Of a stretch of 35,680 nt of DNA, positions 1-8,899 are shown in pieces (position 1 is the first letter of the stretch; each line of letters begins with the position of its first letter). The notes beneath the pieces are model-generated. The model worked only from the letters and a program-made list of their open reading frames with translations. It was not told the DNA's origin and did not search any database. The stretch spans positions 1-35,680 of the forward strand of contig CALOBW010000062.1 of the NCBI GenBank assembly GCA_942491525.1, given 5' to 3'. The position numbers and the translations under genes are program-made. The DNA is from CAYWBU01 sp942491525 (lineage in GTDB: Bacteria; Desulfobacterota; Desulfomonilia; UBA1062).

Positions 1-476
1 GAGAGCTGGAGCATCGGCTTCATGGCGGCGGATGATCTGCGCATGAAGCTGGACTACGGTCCCAGCTGGGTAGGGCGTTACTATGTGACCGACTCGGAGC
101 TCAGTACCATCCGGTTCACCCCCAATGTTGCCTGGCGCATCAATGAGAACTTCTCAATCGGCGGCGGTCTGGACTATCTGGGGGCCGACTTCCTGCACGT
201 TGCTGCGGTCAACAACCCCGAGCCCACTTTGAAAGATGGCCGGCTGAAGTTTGATGATCGTGACATGGGGCTGGGCGGCAACCTGGGCCTGCTCTGGGAG
301 ATTGACCAGGATACCCGCCTGGGGCTGACCTACAAGAGCCAGGTGCTTTGCCTATCAATTCATCGATGCCGGCGCTGCCCAGATGCCAGTACCGCAGCGA
401 CTTTGCCGGGCTTAGTGCGCGGCGCAAACCAGCTTCTGCCCATTTCTTTGGATTCAATCTGCTGATGCGTCTTTAG
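1..476 (+). pseudogene. FadL/OmpP1-family outer-membrane transporter, partial and disrupted
   Basis: The frame is open from the window edge and reads as a FadL/OmpP1-type beta-barrel: WVGRYYV, then alternating strands ending in LGLTYKSQV near position 342. FadL proteins take up long-chain fatty acids and other hydrophobic compounds across the outer membrane. After SQV the frame turns into unrelated residues and stops at 465. Plausible C-terminal barrel sequence continues in the other frames: YQFIDAGAAQM, then SAHFFGFNLLMRL ending at the TAG at 474-476. That fits a FadL-like terminal strand. In full-length relatives well over 100 residues normally separate these two parts, so there is an internal deletion as well as at least two frame changes. 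Either the gene is decayed or the assembly is faulty here. The N-terminus lies outside the window. Confidence 0.6.
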
Positions 477-497
477 GCAGGAATAAAGGAGGAAAAT

Positions 498-1150
498 ATG
501 AGAGATTTTAAACTGTTGTTGTCGGTTGTTCTGATGGCGCTGCTGACCCAGGGCTGCGTAAGTATGACATAGTATGAGACTGTGGTTGATGAGCGCGTTG
601 ATCTGATTGTTGCCCTGATCTACTTTGAGGAGCAGAATGAGATTCTGGCCAACAAGCTGACCATGCGCACCGTCGGCAACAAGGTTGTGCGCGCCCTCTA
701 TGAGGAGCTGGTGGGCGCCATGCAGAGCGAGATTACCCAGAATCAGCTGACCATTGAGGAGATGAAGTCGGGCGTGCGTGTCATGCTGCCCGAAGATGTG
801 CTCTTCTCATCCGGTTCGGTTGCCATCAGGGGCGAGGGCCGCAAGGTGCTTGAGAAGGTCGGGGCTGATCTGACAGAGGTTCCCTTCCAGGTGATCGTCT
901 GCGGTTATACCGACAATGTGCCGGTTGGCCGCAATCTGATGGCCCAATATCCCACCAACTGGGATCTGGCGGCGGCCCGCGCGGTTGAGGTTGTGCGTGG
1001 TGAGAGTGCCGGGGTGCCCCAGGATCAGCTCAGGGCTGTCTCCTTTGGTGAGACCATGCCCATCGCCACCAATGACAGCGCCGAGGGCCGGGCCGAAACC
1101 GCCGCATCGAGATCGAACTGCGGCCGGTGGTATGTGGCTCGAATAGTTGA
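498..1150 (+). pseudogene. OmpA-like peptidoglycan-binding lipoprotein, with in-frame TAG and C-terminal frameshift
   Basis: An AAGGAGG box at 486-492 precedes ATG 498, which opens a lipoprotein signal peptide (LLLSVVLMALLTQGC). The same frame then carries a short region and an OmpA/MotB C-terminal domain with FSSGSVAI, GYTDNVPV and YPTNWDLAAARA, which binds peptidoglycan. Two defects are visible. Codon 25 is TAG (570-572), just after the lipobox Cys. Near 1095 the conserved NRRIE motif is split: the open frame reads AETAASRSN, while one frame over reads NRRIEIELRPV and stops at 1148-1150. A single missing A in a short A run (GAAAAC read as GAAAC) would explain the second defect. A GTG at 582 gives an uninterrupted frame to 1202, but that product would lack the signal peptide and the RRIE motif. 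Confidence 0.7.
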
Positions 1151-1249
1151 TTTGATAAATATGAAGGGGCTGCCGGAAACTCTTCCAGCGTCCAATCTCT
1201 AGAGCAAGTGATTTAAACCTTTATTGTAACTTATATGTGACTTTTCTGT

Positions 1250-1277
1250 TTGTCCTGTAATTTATGTATGCTATTCT
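1250..1277 (+). promoter_or_regulatory. Possible sigma70-type promoter for the sulfatase gene
   Basis: TTGTCC (1250-1255), a 16-nt spacer and TATTCT (1272-1277) lie in an AT-rich gap. The expected start of transcription falls a few bases before the AGGAGGT at 1297-1303. The boxes match the consensus only partly. Confidence 0.35.
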
Positions 1278-1308
1278 TGCGCATATTTATGATTTTAGGA
1301 GGTCTGTC

Positions 1309-2902
1309 TTGGATAAACGTATGGATATCAGCAGGCGATCGTTGCTGAAGGCCGGGGCCCTTGGGACTGCGGCAACCATGGTTGGTTGTGGTGGCAAGAG
1401 TGAAAATGAGATCGATCCGCGAATTTTCAATGACCCCGCCCGCGAGGAGTTGCCGGTGGGTGAGGTGGTCAGTAAGCTGCCCGGCGGCGGTCCGCGGCCC
1501 AATGTAATCATCATCCTGACCGACGACATGGGCTATGGTGATCTGACCTGCTACGGCGGCAATGCAATCAATACTCCGCGCATCGACCAGATGGCGACCG
1601 GCAGCGTCAAATTTAACGACTTCTATTGCAGCTCACCGCTCTGCTCGCCTTCGCGGGCCGGCCTCCTGACCGGGCGCTACCCTCTGCGTTCAGGCATCAC
1701 CATTCCACTGCAGCCGGCCAAGGATACCATGCAGCGCAAGTTCATCCGCAGCCTGGGCCACTTCTTCGGCTCGCTGGGAATTCTCGATCTGAACGGCGCC
1801 AAGAATACGGTCAACGGTCTGCCGCTCTCTGAGATTGCAATTCCCAAGGCCCTAAAATTGGCCGATTACAACACCTGCGCCGTCGGCAAGTGGCATCTGG
1901 GCGACTTCGTCAATGACATGGACTACCATCCGCACAACTACGGCTTTGACTACTTCTGCGGCTTCAACGCCTCCAATGATGGCTGGCCGGCGGCCTTGTG
2001 GCGCCAACAAGACGAGGTTATCCAGGACATCGCCCTTGATCAGGCGCAGTACACGCGGCTCTTCACCGATGAGGCCATCCAGTTCATGGAGAAGTCCAAG
2101 GACAAACCCTTCTTCATCTATCTGGCCCACAAGGATCCGCATCAGCCCTGTATCCCGTCGGATGAGTTCAAGGACAGCTCCGAGGGCGGACGCCACGGCG
2201 ATACCGTGCAGGAGGTTGACTATAATGTCGGCCGCATTCTGGACTACTTAAAGCAGAGCGGTCAGCAGGAGAATACCCTGGTCATCTTCACCAGCGATAA
2301 TGGCCCCTGGTTCGACGGCAGCCCCGGCGGCTTGCGCGGGCGCAAGGGCGAGAGCTATGAGCGCGGCTACCGCGTGCCCATGATCGCCAGCTGGCCCGGC
2401 GTTATCCCGGCCGGGCTCGAGGTGGATGTGCCGGCCATGAACTTTGATTTCTTCACCACCATTTTGAATCTGGCCGGGCTGGAGGTTCCCGTTGACCGCC
2501 CCAGTGACCTTGGGGAGGGTATCATGGGTCTGATGAACGGCAAGGAGAGCCAGTCGCCCCACGATGCGCTCTACTTCTTTCACTACAGGGAGATCGAGGG
2601 TGTGCGCAGCGGCGACTGGAAGCTGCTGCGCTCCAATCAATACCCGCACCTTCCCGATCCCGCTCGATAAGAAGGGCACCTTCTTCAGCGATGCCGCCGG
2701 CGGGCATGACTACCATACCGGGGGCAGCGATGAAAGTGTGCCGACCATGGGCTCCTGGCCGCTGCTCTATAACATGGGGTTCGATGACGGGGAGAGCTAC
2801 AATGTGATCAGGAAGTATCCGGCCGTGGCGGATGAACTAATGGCCAGGCTGGAACGGTTTGAGTATGAGTTCTTCAGCAACCCGCGCGGCTGGAAACGTT
2901 AA
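1309..2902 (+). CDS. Arylsulfatase-family sulfatase, Tat-exported lipoprotein, frameshifted near its C-terminus
   Basis: This is a type I sulfatase, which hydrolyses sulfate esters through a formylglycine made from the Cys of CSPSR. The motif CSPSRAGLLTGRYP is present, with that Cys at about residue 112. The metal-binding stretch LTDDMGYGD and GKWHLG are also present. The N-terminus reads SRRSLLKAG followed by MVGC, a twin-arginine signal with a lipobox. TTG 1309 is preferred as the start because AGGAGGT at 1297-1303 is 5 nt away; ATG 1321 is the alternative. The frame ends at 2670 after YPHLPDPAR. The family-like tail (LDKKGTFFSDAAGG ... WPLLYNMGFDDGESYNV) continues one frame over to TAA 2900-2902, so one base is probably lost or gained around 2655-2666. 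That stop overlaps the convergent downstream gene by 4 nt, as expected for the true end. Confidence 0.8.
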
Positions 2903-3413
2903 CTGAGCCACTCGATGATCGCCTTGCAGAAGTCGGGCAGGTCAGCCGGGGTGCGGCTGGTGATGTGGTTGCGGTCGACCACCACGGAGGCATCTTCGTA
3001 GATTGCCCCGGCATTGACCAGTTCATCCAAGATTGCTGAGACGCCCGTGACCCGCACGCCCTGGTAGATCCGTGGCCGAGATCGGAATCCAGCCCGCATG
3101 GCAGATGGCGGCAATCAGTTTGCCCTGCTCGTTGAACTCTCTGACAAGCTGCAGTACGGCTGCCTCTCGGCGCAGCTTGTCAGGCATATCAACCGCCCGG
3201 AATGATCAGCCCGTCAAAGTAGGCGGCCGAGATATCCTTGAAGCTGACGGCGGCCTGGCAGGGGTAGCCGTGTTTGCTGTTGTAGACCTGTTTGGCCTGC
3301 TTGCCGGCCACGGTCACGCTTGCACCGGCTTCCTGCAGACGCAGTTTGGGATACCAGAGTTCCAGGTCCTCATAGAGATCGCCGGTCAGGATCAGGATTT
3401 TCTTGTCCATCAT
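2899..3413 (-). pseudogene. DJ-1/PfpI-family protein, split across three frames
   Basis: DJ-1/PfpI proteins are small glutamine-amidotransferase-fold enzymes that act as proteases, deglycases or chaperones. The N-terminal part (ILILTGDLYEDLELWYPKLRLQEAG ... GLIIPGG) is read from ATG 3413, preceded by AGGAGGG. It stops right after IPGG, near 3189. The middle, with the nucleophile motif AAICHAGW, is intact in a second frame. The C-terminus (YQGVRVTGVSAILDELVNAGA ... ITSRTPADL) is in a third frame from about 3080 to 2899. All three segments are family-like in the right order, so two one-base indels, near 3190 and 3080, break an otherwise complete protein of about 170 residues. Sequencing error and recent decay cannot be told apart here. 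Confidence 0.7.
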
Positions 3414-3450
3414 ACACCCTCCTGCAGACTATATTAGGTCTGTAAGAGCT

Positions 3451-4230
3451 TTAGTCCAGCAGGGTGTAGCTGTTCCAGCCCTCAAGCCGGCTGCGGCGGA
3501 TGATCTTCAGCCCGGCCCGTTTGAAGCAGGCGCTGAGCTCGTCATGCCACTGGTCGATGGTGCCGCTGGCGATCAGGGTTCCGCCGGGCTTGAGCAGCCT
3601 GCAGATGGCCTGGATGTTGTCGCGGATGATGTTGTGCAGCAGGTTGGCGGTTATGATGTCGTACTGCTTGTCGCTCTGATAGCCGGAGATGTCGGCCTGC
3701 ACAACCTTGATCTGACAGCCGTTGAGCTCCAGGTTGTGCTGGGCGCGTATGACCGATTCGGGGCAGAGGTCAAAGGCGTCGATTGTCTGGACGCCCATCT
3801 GATGAGCCAGTATGGCCAGGATGCCGCTGCCGGTGCCGGCGTCCAGCAGGCTGATGTCGGGACCCTTGATCTCCCGCTGCAGATCCTGAAGGCAGAGAAG
3901 GGTGGTGGGATGGTTGAAGCCGAAGGCGCCGCGCAGGTCAATTATCAGATTGTAGGGCTGGTCAGACGCGGCCTCGCCGGCGGGCTGAATAAAGATCTTT
4001 TCATTGACGGCGTAGCCCTGCAGTCCCTGTGTCCATTTGTCCTTCCAGTCATCGTCAGAGAGCGCAGCAATGCTGCAGATCTGCTTCGGGAGCCGTTCTT
4101 TGAAGAGCTCTGCATGATCGCAGGTGATGATTGTCTGTTTGCTGACACTGCTGATGCTCTGGGCACCCAAGGCAAAGAGCAGCTCTTCAAATTCATCAGA
4201 GAGGGGTCGGTTGAAGGTGATCTGATACAT
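3451..4230 (-). CDS. prmA: Ribosomal protein L11 methyltransferase (PrmA-like)
   Basis: PrmA trimethylates ribosomal protein L11 using S-adenosylmethionine. The SAM-binding motif DAGTGSGILAI is at residues 130-140, preceded by GAFGFNHPTT, a variant of the usual AFGTGxHxTT. ANLLHN at about 195-200 is the N[IL]L-type motif of this family. The product has 259 residues, slightly shorter than the roughly 290 of the E. coli enzyme, and the N-terminal L11-recognition domain is diverged. ATG 4230 has no clear ribosome binding site, and no better in-frame start is obvious. Another small-substrate methyltransferase of the same fold is possible but less likely. Confidence 0.8.
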   Translation of the reverse strand: MYQITFNRPLSDEFEELLFALGAQSISSVSKQTIITCDHAELFKERLPKQICSIAALSDDDWKDKWTQGLQGYAVNEKIFIQPAGEAASDQPYNLIIDLRGAFGFNHPTTLLCLQDLQREIKGPDISLLDAGTGSGILAILAHQMGVQTIDAFDLCPESVIRAQHNLELNGCQIKVVQADISGYQSDKQYDIITANLLHNIIRDNIQAICRLLKPGGTLIASGTIDQWHDELSACFKRAGLKIIRRSRLEGWNSYTLLD

Positions 4231-4381
4231 GGGTCAAGCAAACTATAGATTATGAGATTTTTGCAAGGCTTAATTTGGCAGCCTTGTCCCTGATTTTCTA
4301 ATGCATATGCTGCTTGGCCCGATAAGCCTTGTATATCCGTATATACATAGCCGACTTCAATGTTGGATGAGAGGAGAAAAA

Positions 4382-5197
4382 ATGCAGAAGAGTGCTTGTA
4401 GAGTTGTGCCCTTTCCCAAGCGGCGCACTGTGATTGTGGACGCCGTCAGAATGGCCTCAAAGCGGAATACCATCCATGGCCTGGTTGAGGCCGATGTGAC
4501 CAGAGCGCGCCGGCTGCTGGCCGAACGCAAACTGCGGGGTGACGAGATATCATTCAGCGCCTTTGTGGGCAGCTGTCTGGTTGAAGCCATTAAGCAGGAC
4601 AAGATGCTGCAGGCCTATAAGGATTGGCGCGGCAACCTGGTGGTCTTCGATGACATTGATCTCAATATCCTGACCGAGTGCACCTTTGAGGGTACTCTGA
4701 TGCCCATGTCCAACATTATCCGCAGTGCCGACAGCAAGAGCCTGGCACAGATCAATGATGAGGTGCTGAGCGTCAAGCGGGCCCAGTGGAAGTCAACCTG
4801 GGGCAAGGTGATCAAGTTTTCGGAGATGTCAAAAATTGTGCGTGCCATCTACTGGTTTCTGATCGGGCGGACGCCCCAGCTGATGAAGGATACCCGCGGC
4901 ACCGTCCAGATCAGCGCCGTGGGCATGTATGGCAAAGGTTTTGGGGGTTATGGCATCCCCATTCCGGATCACACCCTCTCCATCACCCTTGGCGGAATTG
5001 CGACGAAACCGGTACTGTGTGACGGCAAACTGGAAAATCATGATTTTCTTAACATCACGGTCAGCGTTGATCATGATGTGGTGGATGGCGCCCCTGCCGC
5101 GCGTTTTGCAAAGGAGTTCGTCATGCTGCTGGAGAGTGGCTACGGGCTTAATGAAGAAGAGCAAGACGCAGCCCAGCCGGTCTCGGCTGCTGGTTGA
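4382..5197 (+). CDS. Stand-alone 2-oxoacid dehydrogenase E2 acyltransferase domain protein
   Basis: The protein matches the catalytic domain of dihydrolipoamide acyltransferases (chloramphenicol acetyltransferase fold). The active-site motif DHDVVDGAPAARF includes His231 and Asp235, and ISAVGMYG and LSITLGGI are family-typical strands. Lipoyl and E1/E3-binding domains are missing, and no E1 or E3 gene is nearby, so it is unlikely to work as a normal dehydrogenase core. Stand-alone versions probably acylate an unknown small substrate or protein. ATG 4382 is chosen because GAGGAG at 4371-4376 sits just upstream; the frame stays open to 4301, but those extra residues are not family-like. The product has 271 residues. 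Confidence 0.75.
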   Translation: MQKSACRVVPFPKRRTVIVDAVRMASKRNTIHGLVEADVTRARRLLAERKLRGDEISFSAFVGSCLVEAIKQDKMLQAYKDWRGNLVVFDDIDLNILTECTFEGTLMPMSNIIRSADSKSLAQINDEVLSVKRAQWKSTWGKVIKFSEMSKIVRAIYWFLIGRTPQLMKDTRGTVQISAVGMYGKGFGGYGIPIPDHTLSITLGGIATKPVLCDGKLENHDFLNITVSVDHDVVDGAPAARFAKEFVMLLESGYGLNEEEQDAAQPVSAAG

Positions 5198-5251
5198 AGA
5201 CCTTGAATGCAGACTCCAGGTCTGATATCTCACTTTTGAACAGGAGGATAT

Positions 5252-5770
5252 ATGATTCTGGAGTATAAGGGCAAGCGCCCCAAGATCGGTGAGAACGTCT
5301 TCATCGCCTGGAATGCAACCGTCATCGGCGATGTGGAAATTGGTGATAACAGCACAATCTGGTACGGCGCGGTGGTGCGCGGCGACATGGCCCCCATCAG
5401 AATCGGCGCCAATGTCAGTGTTCAGGACAACTGCACCGTGCATACCGACCATGACCACGGGGTGCAGATTGCCGACAATGTCACTATCGGGCATAATGCG
5501 GTCATCCATGGCTGCAGCCTGGAGTCGCATACCCTGATCGGCATCAGCGCCACGGTGCTGAATGGTGCCCTGGTCAGGCGCGGTTCAATTGTGGCGGCCG
5601 GGTCGATGGTGCGTGAGCGTCAGGAGGTCGGGCCATTCAAACTGGTGGCCGGTGTGCCGGCAGTTGAGAAACGCGATCTGCCTGAGGAGATCCTGCAGAC
5701 TATTCAGGCCGGGATTGATGATTATCTGGAGCTGGGTGCCGAGCACCTGAAGATTAATCCGCCGCAGTAG
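5252..5770 (+). CDS. Gamma-class carbonic anhydrase-like hexapeptide-repeat protein
   Basis: A left-handed beta-helix protein built of hexapeptide repeats (IGENVFIAWNATVIGDVEIG and onward). The three metal-ligand histidines of gamma carbonic anhydrases are present: His64 (NCTVH), His81 (GHNAV) and His86 (IHGC). The family interconverts CO2 and bicarbonate, or in YrdA/PaaY-type members has related or unknown activities. The 172-residue length is typical. AGGAGG lies 5 to 10 nt before ATG 5252. It follows the E2-domain gene by 54 nt and is probably cotranscribed with it. Confidence 0.85.
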   Translation: MILEYKGKRPKIGENVFIAWNATVIGDVEIGDNSTIWYGAVVRGDMAPIRIGANVSVQDNCTVHTDHDHGVQIADNVTIGHNAVIHGCSLESHTLIGISATVLNGALVRRGSIVAAGSMVRERQEVGPFKLVAGVPAVEKRDLPEEILQTIQAGIDDYLELGAEHLKINPPQ

Positions 5771-5800
5771 CATAAGCTTCGGTTATTGCATATCTTAATT

Positions 5801-5828
5801 GACCTCTTATCCTGTGGGATAGGAGGTC
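5801..5828 (+). promoter_or_regulatory. Hairpin sequestering the ribosome binding site of the Fe-S protein gene
   Basis: GACCTCTTATCC (5801-5812) pairs along its whole length with GGATAGGAGGTC (5817-5828). The stem is 12 bp with one G-U wobble and a 4-nt TGTG loop. The 3' arm contains the AGGAGG box (5821-5826) of the gene starting at ATG 5832. In mRNA this would mask the ribosome binding site. No U-tract follows, so it is not an intrinsic terminator of the preceding gene. Confidence 0.6.
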
Positions 5829-5831
5829 TCA

Positions 5832-7080
5832 ATGTCTCACATCGCCCATCGTTCCGGTTATGCTTCGCTGGTTGAACGGCTCAACAAGTTCCCTCAGGGT
5901 GCGCCGCCGGCGGAGTATCTCAATCGCATTCTCTCCATTCTGGTCAGTGAACGCGAAGCCGAGCTCCTGGCTAAGCTGCCCATCAGGCCCTTTAGTGCAG
6001 CTAAAGCTGCTGCACGCTGGCAGATGAGCGAAGTTGAAGCCCTTAAGATTCTGGAGAATCTGGCAGATCGGGGCATGTTGGTTGATATGCTGCAGGGTTC
6101 GACGATGATGTACATTTTGCCTCCGCCCATGGCCGGCTTCTTTGAATTCTCCATGATGCGCATGCACGACGATATTGACCAGCAGGCCCTGGCTGAGCTC
6201 TACTATCAGTATCTTAATCAGGAGGAGGATTTTATCCGTGAGCTTTTTGCCGTCGGTGAGACCCATCTGGGGCGCGCCTTTGTAAATGAGCCGGTCCTGG
6301 GGGCTGTTAATGAGGCTCTGGTGCTGGACTATGAGCGGGCTAGCGCAGTCATCAGCTCGGCCAGGGCTATCGGTGTATCCACCTGCTACTGCCGCCACAA
6401 GATGCAGCATGTGGGACGCGACTGCGATGCGCCCAAGGAGATCTGCATGACCTTTAACAATACCGCCGCTTCGCTTGTTCGCCACGGCCATGCCCGTGCA
6501 GTTGAGGTCAGAGAGTGCCTGGATTTGCTGGCTCAGGCGTATGAGAATAATTTGGTGCAGTTCGGTGACAATGTTCGCGAAAATGTCAACTTTATCTGCA
6601 ACTGCTGTAGCTGCTGCTGCGAGGCCCTGCTGGCCCAGAAGCGCTTCGGCGCCATGCATCCGGTGCATACAACCAACTTTATCCCAGTCATAGATCATCA
6701 AATCTGCACCGGTTGCGGCCGCTGCGTCAAAGTTTGCCCGGTTGAGGCACTGGAGCTTGGCGCCAAAGCGCAGCTCAATCAGGAGATTTGCCTGGGGTGC
6801 GGGGTCTGCGTGCGTAACTGCCCGTCGAATGCCATTGCGCTGCAGCCCCGTGAAAGCCGGGTGGTTACGCCGCTGAATTCGACCCATAAGGCGGTCATGA
6901 TGGCCATTGAACGCGGTAAATTGCAGGAGTTGGTCATGGATAACGCTGTGCTGTGGAATCATCGCGCTCTGGCGGCCCTGATCGGCGTGATCCTGCGCAC
7001 TCCCCATTAAACAGGCCATGGCCAGCAGGCAGATGCGTTCGCGCTATCTGGAGACAATGATCCGGCGGTTTCAGACCTAG
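5832..7080 (+). CDS. Cysteine-rich double [4Fe-4S] ferredoxin-domain protein, probable frameshift at 3' end
   Basis: Two ferredoxin motifs near the C-terminus, ICTGCGRCVKVCP (Cys292, 295, 298, 302) and ICLGCGVCVRNCP (Cys320, 323, 326, 330), should bind two [4Fe-4S] clusters. Upstream lie more Cys groups: CYCRHK (185, 187) with C198 and C205, and the dense run CNCCSCCC (256-263). These suggest further metal sites. The N-terminal third resembles a winged-helix region. I recognise the arrangement as a conserved uncharacterised family in anaerobes, without a known reaction. The open frame ends at 7010 with RTPH, but one frame over reads IKQAMASRQMRSRYLETMIR to the stop at 7078-7080, which looks like the natural tail. 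A one-base error near 7003-7006 is likely. Translation may be gated by the hairpin over its ribosome binding site. Confidence 0.75.
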
Positions 7081-7143
7081 ATCATCATTGAATATAAATG
7101 CTTGGCCAGCTATAAGGGCAGCAGTAATCGATGAGGAGGGTCT

Positions 7144-7569
7144 ATGGCGCGTATAAGGATCCAGCTGCCCGAAAGTTTTGCGTTCAATACACAGGTTGAG
7201 GTTCAGATCTCGCATATCAACTACGGCAACCATGTGGGCAATGATGCCTTTCTGACCATCTGCCATGAGGCCCGCATTCGCTACTTTGCCTCAATGGGTT
7301 TTAATGAATTCGGCATTGATGGCCTGGGAATTGTGATCTCCGATGCTGCCGTGGTCTACAAGTCGCAGGCCTTTCATGGCGAGAACCTGGATGTCGCTGT
7401 GGCCGCGACTGATTTCAATAGATATGGCTGCGATATCGTCTATCGCATCAGCTGTGCAGATCGCGAAGTGGCCCACGCCAAGACCGGCATCGTCTTCATC
7501 GATTATCAGACCGGTAAGCTGCAGGCGGCGCCCAGGTCATTTTTGGCGGCCTGCGGGGAGGCCGAGTAG
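7144..7569 (+). CDS. Acyl-CoA thioesterase, hotdog fold (4HBT family)
   Basis: A 141-residue single hotdog-domain protein with the 4HBT pattern: HINYGNHVGNDAFLTICHEARIRYF holds the long helix, and Val-Tyr-Lys-Ser-Gln (VVYKSQ) starts the following strand. Such proteins hydrolyse acyl-CoA thioesters; the substrate cannot be read from the sequence. The NYGNHVGND stretch replaces the classic HVNNxxY/D form while keeping an Asn/Asp near the active position. AGGAGGG at 7134-7140 sets the start. The stop TAG shares its last base with the GTG of the next gene, so the two are translationally coupled. Confidence 0.75.
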   Translation: MARIRIQLPESFAFNTQVEVQISHINYGNHVGNDAFLTICHEARIRYFASMGFNEFGIDGLGIVISDAAVVYKSQAFHGENLDVAVAATDFNRYGCDIVYRISCADREVAHAKTGIVFIDYQTGKLQAAPRSFLAACGEAE

Positions 7570-8675
7570 TGGAAACTGTTAATCGGCGCGGAACCTCCAG
7601 CCTCAAGTGGGACCTCTTTGGTGATGATATTCTGCCCCTCTGGGTGGCCGACATGGACTTCAAGTCTCCGCCGGCCGTGCTGGAGATGCTGCGTGAGAAG
7701 CTTGATCACGGCGTGCTGGGCTACACCCTGGCGCCCGATGAGCTCTATGAGGCAGTCATTAGCTGGTGCCGGGCTCAGTATGGCTGGCAGATTGAGCGCG
7801 ACTGGATCATCTGGCTGCCGGGCGTGGTGACCGGCCTCAATCTGAGCTGCCGTACTGTTTGCGGTCCCGAGCATGAGGCCATCACGGCCACGCCCATCTA
7901 TCCGCCCTTTCTGAAGGCGCCCGAGCTGAGCGGCTGCAAATTGAAGAGTTTTGAGCTGACTGAGCGCGGTGGCCGTTACCATTTTGACCTTGAGCGCTTT
8001 GAGAGCGTCATCACTGAGCAGAGCAGGCTGCTGATGCTCTGCTCGCCGCACAATCCGGTGGGGCGCGTCTTCAGTCGTGATGAGCTCTCTGAGATCGCTG
8101 AACTATGTGAACAGCATGACATGGTGATCTGCTCAGATGAGATTCATTGTGACTTGATTCTGGACAAAGCTCTGCGCCACGTGCCCACCGCCAGTCTCAG
8201 TGAAGAGATCGCGGAGCGCACCATCACCCTGATGGCGCCCAGCAAGACCTTCAATATTCCGGGCATGGCCTGTTCGTTTGCCATCATCTCCAATTCAGCT
8301 CTGCGGTCGCGTTTTGAGCATACCATGCACGGTATCGTGCCTCATGTGAATGCCCTGGGCTACTGGGCGGCGCTGGCTGCCTACCGGGATTCGGAGGATT
8401 GGCGGCAGGAGATGCTGGAGTATCTGCGCGGCAACCTGGAACTTGTCAAAGAGTTTGCCGCCCGGCACTCAATTATGATGCCTGAAGTTGAGGCCACCTA
8501 TCTGGCCTGGCTGGATACACGTCATATCGAGGGGGCCACAAGCAAATTCCTGAATGCCGGCGTGGCGCTCTCGGACGGCGGCGATTTCGGTGCGCCCGGT
8601 TTTGTGCGGATAAACTTCGGCTGCAGCCGCGAACTGCTGCAGGAGGCGCTTATAAAGATGGAGAGTGCGCTTTAG
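7569..8675 (+). CDS. PatB/MalY-family cystathionine beta-lyase-like aminotransferase
   Basis: A fold-type I PLP enzyme of the MalY/PatB C-S lyase family, which cleaves cystathionine or other S-conjugates. It has the N-terminal family signature RRGTSSLKWD followed by LWVADMDF, the substrate motif CSPHNPVGR (158-166), SDEIH (189-193) and the PLP lysine in APSKTFNIPG (Lys226). At 368 residues it is slightly shorter than usual (about 390). The GTG start at 7569 overlaps the thioesterase stop (TAGTG). Its own stop TAG overlaps the convergent small gene by 4 nt. Methionine/cysteine metabolism is the best guess for its role. Confidence 0.85.
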   Translation: METVNRRGTSSLKWDLFGDDILPLWVADMDFKSPPAVLEMLREKLDHGVLGYTLAPDELYEAVISWCRAQYGWQIERDWIIWLPGVVTGLNLSCRTVCGPEHEAITATPIYPPFLKAPELSGCKLKSFELTERGGRYHFDLERFESVITEQSRLLMLCSPHNPVGRVFSRDELSEIAELCEQHDMVICSDEIHCDLILDKALRHVPTASLSEEIAERTITLMAPSKTFNIPGMACSFAIISNSALRSRFEHTMHGIVPHVNALGYWAALAAYRDSEDWRQEMLEYLRGNLELVKEFAARHSIMMPEVEATYLAWLDTRHIEGATSKFLNAGVALSDGGDFGAPGFVRINFGCSRELLQEALIKMESAL

Positions 8676-8899
8676 CGCATGTTGTCAACGATGACCACTT
8701 TGTCGAAAATGCCCAGGCTGAGCATGTTGCCGCGCGCCTGGCTGCGGACTGTCGAGCAGAGGAAGAGGTTGAAGTACTCCAGGTCGGCAACCTCCTCCTG
8801 GTTGACGCCCAGGGCCTCTTGGTGATCGGGGAAGGTCGGATTGGTCATGAATAGGGCGATTAGCCCCACGACCATAAATGCCAGCACCGCTTTTTTCAT
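8672..8899 (-). CDS. Small exported protein, DUF4359-like
   Basis: A 75-residue protein with one N-terminal hydrophobic segment (VLAFMVVGLIALFMTNPT) followed by PDHQEAL and a short polar tail. The signal-anchor ending in MTNP and the following acidic stretch resemble the DUF4359 family, whose function is unknown. It overlaps the upstream 67-codon gene by 4 nt (ATGA), so the two are translationally coupled. A good ribosome binding site (GAGGAA) lies in the end of that gene. Its stop overlaps the convergent PatB-like gene by 4 nt. Confidence 0.6.
   Translation of the reverse strand: MKKAVLAFMVVGLIALFMTNPTFPDHQEALGVNQEEVADLEYFNLFLCSTVRSQARGNMLSLGIFDKVVIVDNMR

Noticed and set aside
570..572. TAG as a pyrrolysine or read-through codon
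   Set aside because: It follows a signal peptide in a gene that also has a frameshift; an error or mutation is simpler.
5829..7019. A 396-codon open frame antisense to the Fe-S protein gene
   Set aside because: It mirrors the GC-rich coding strand codon by codon, shows no family motif and lacks a ribosome binding site. The same applies to the long antisense frames at 18596-19744 and 20729-21646.
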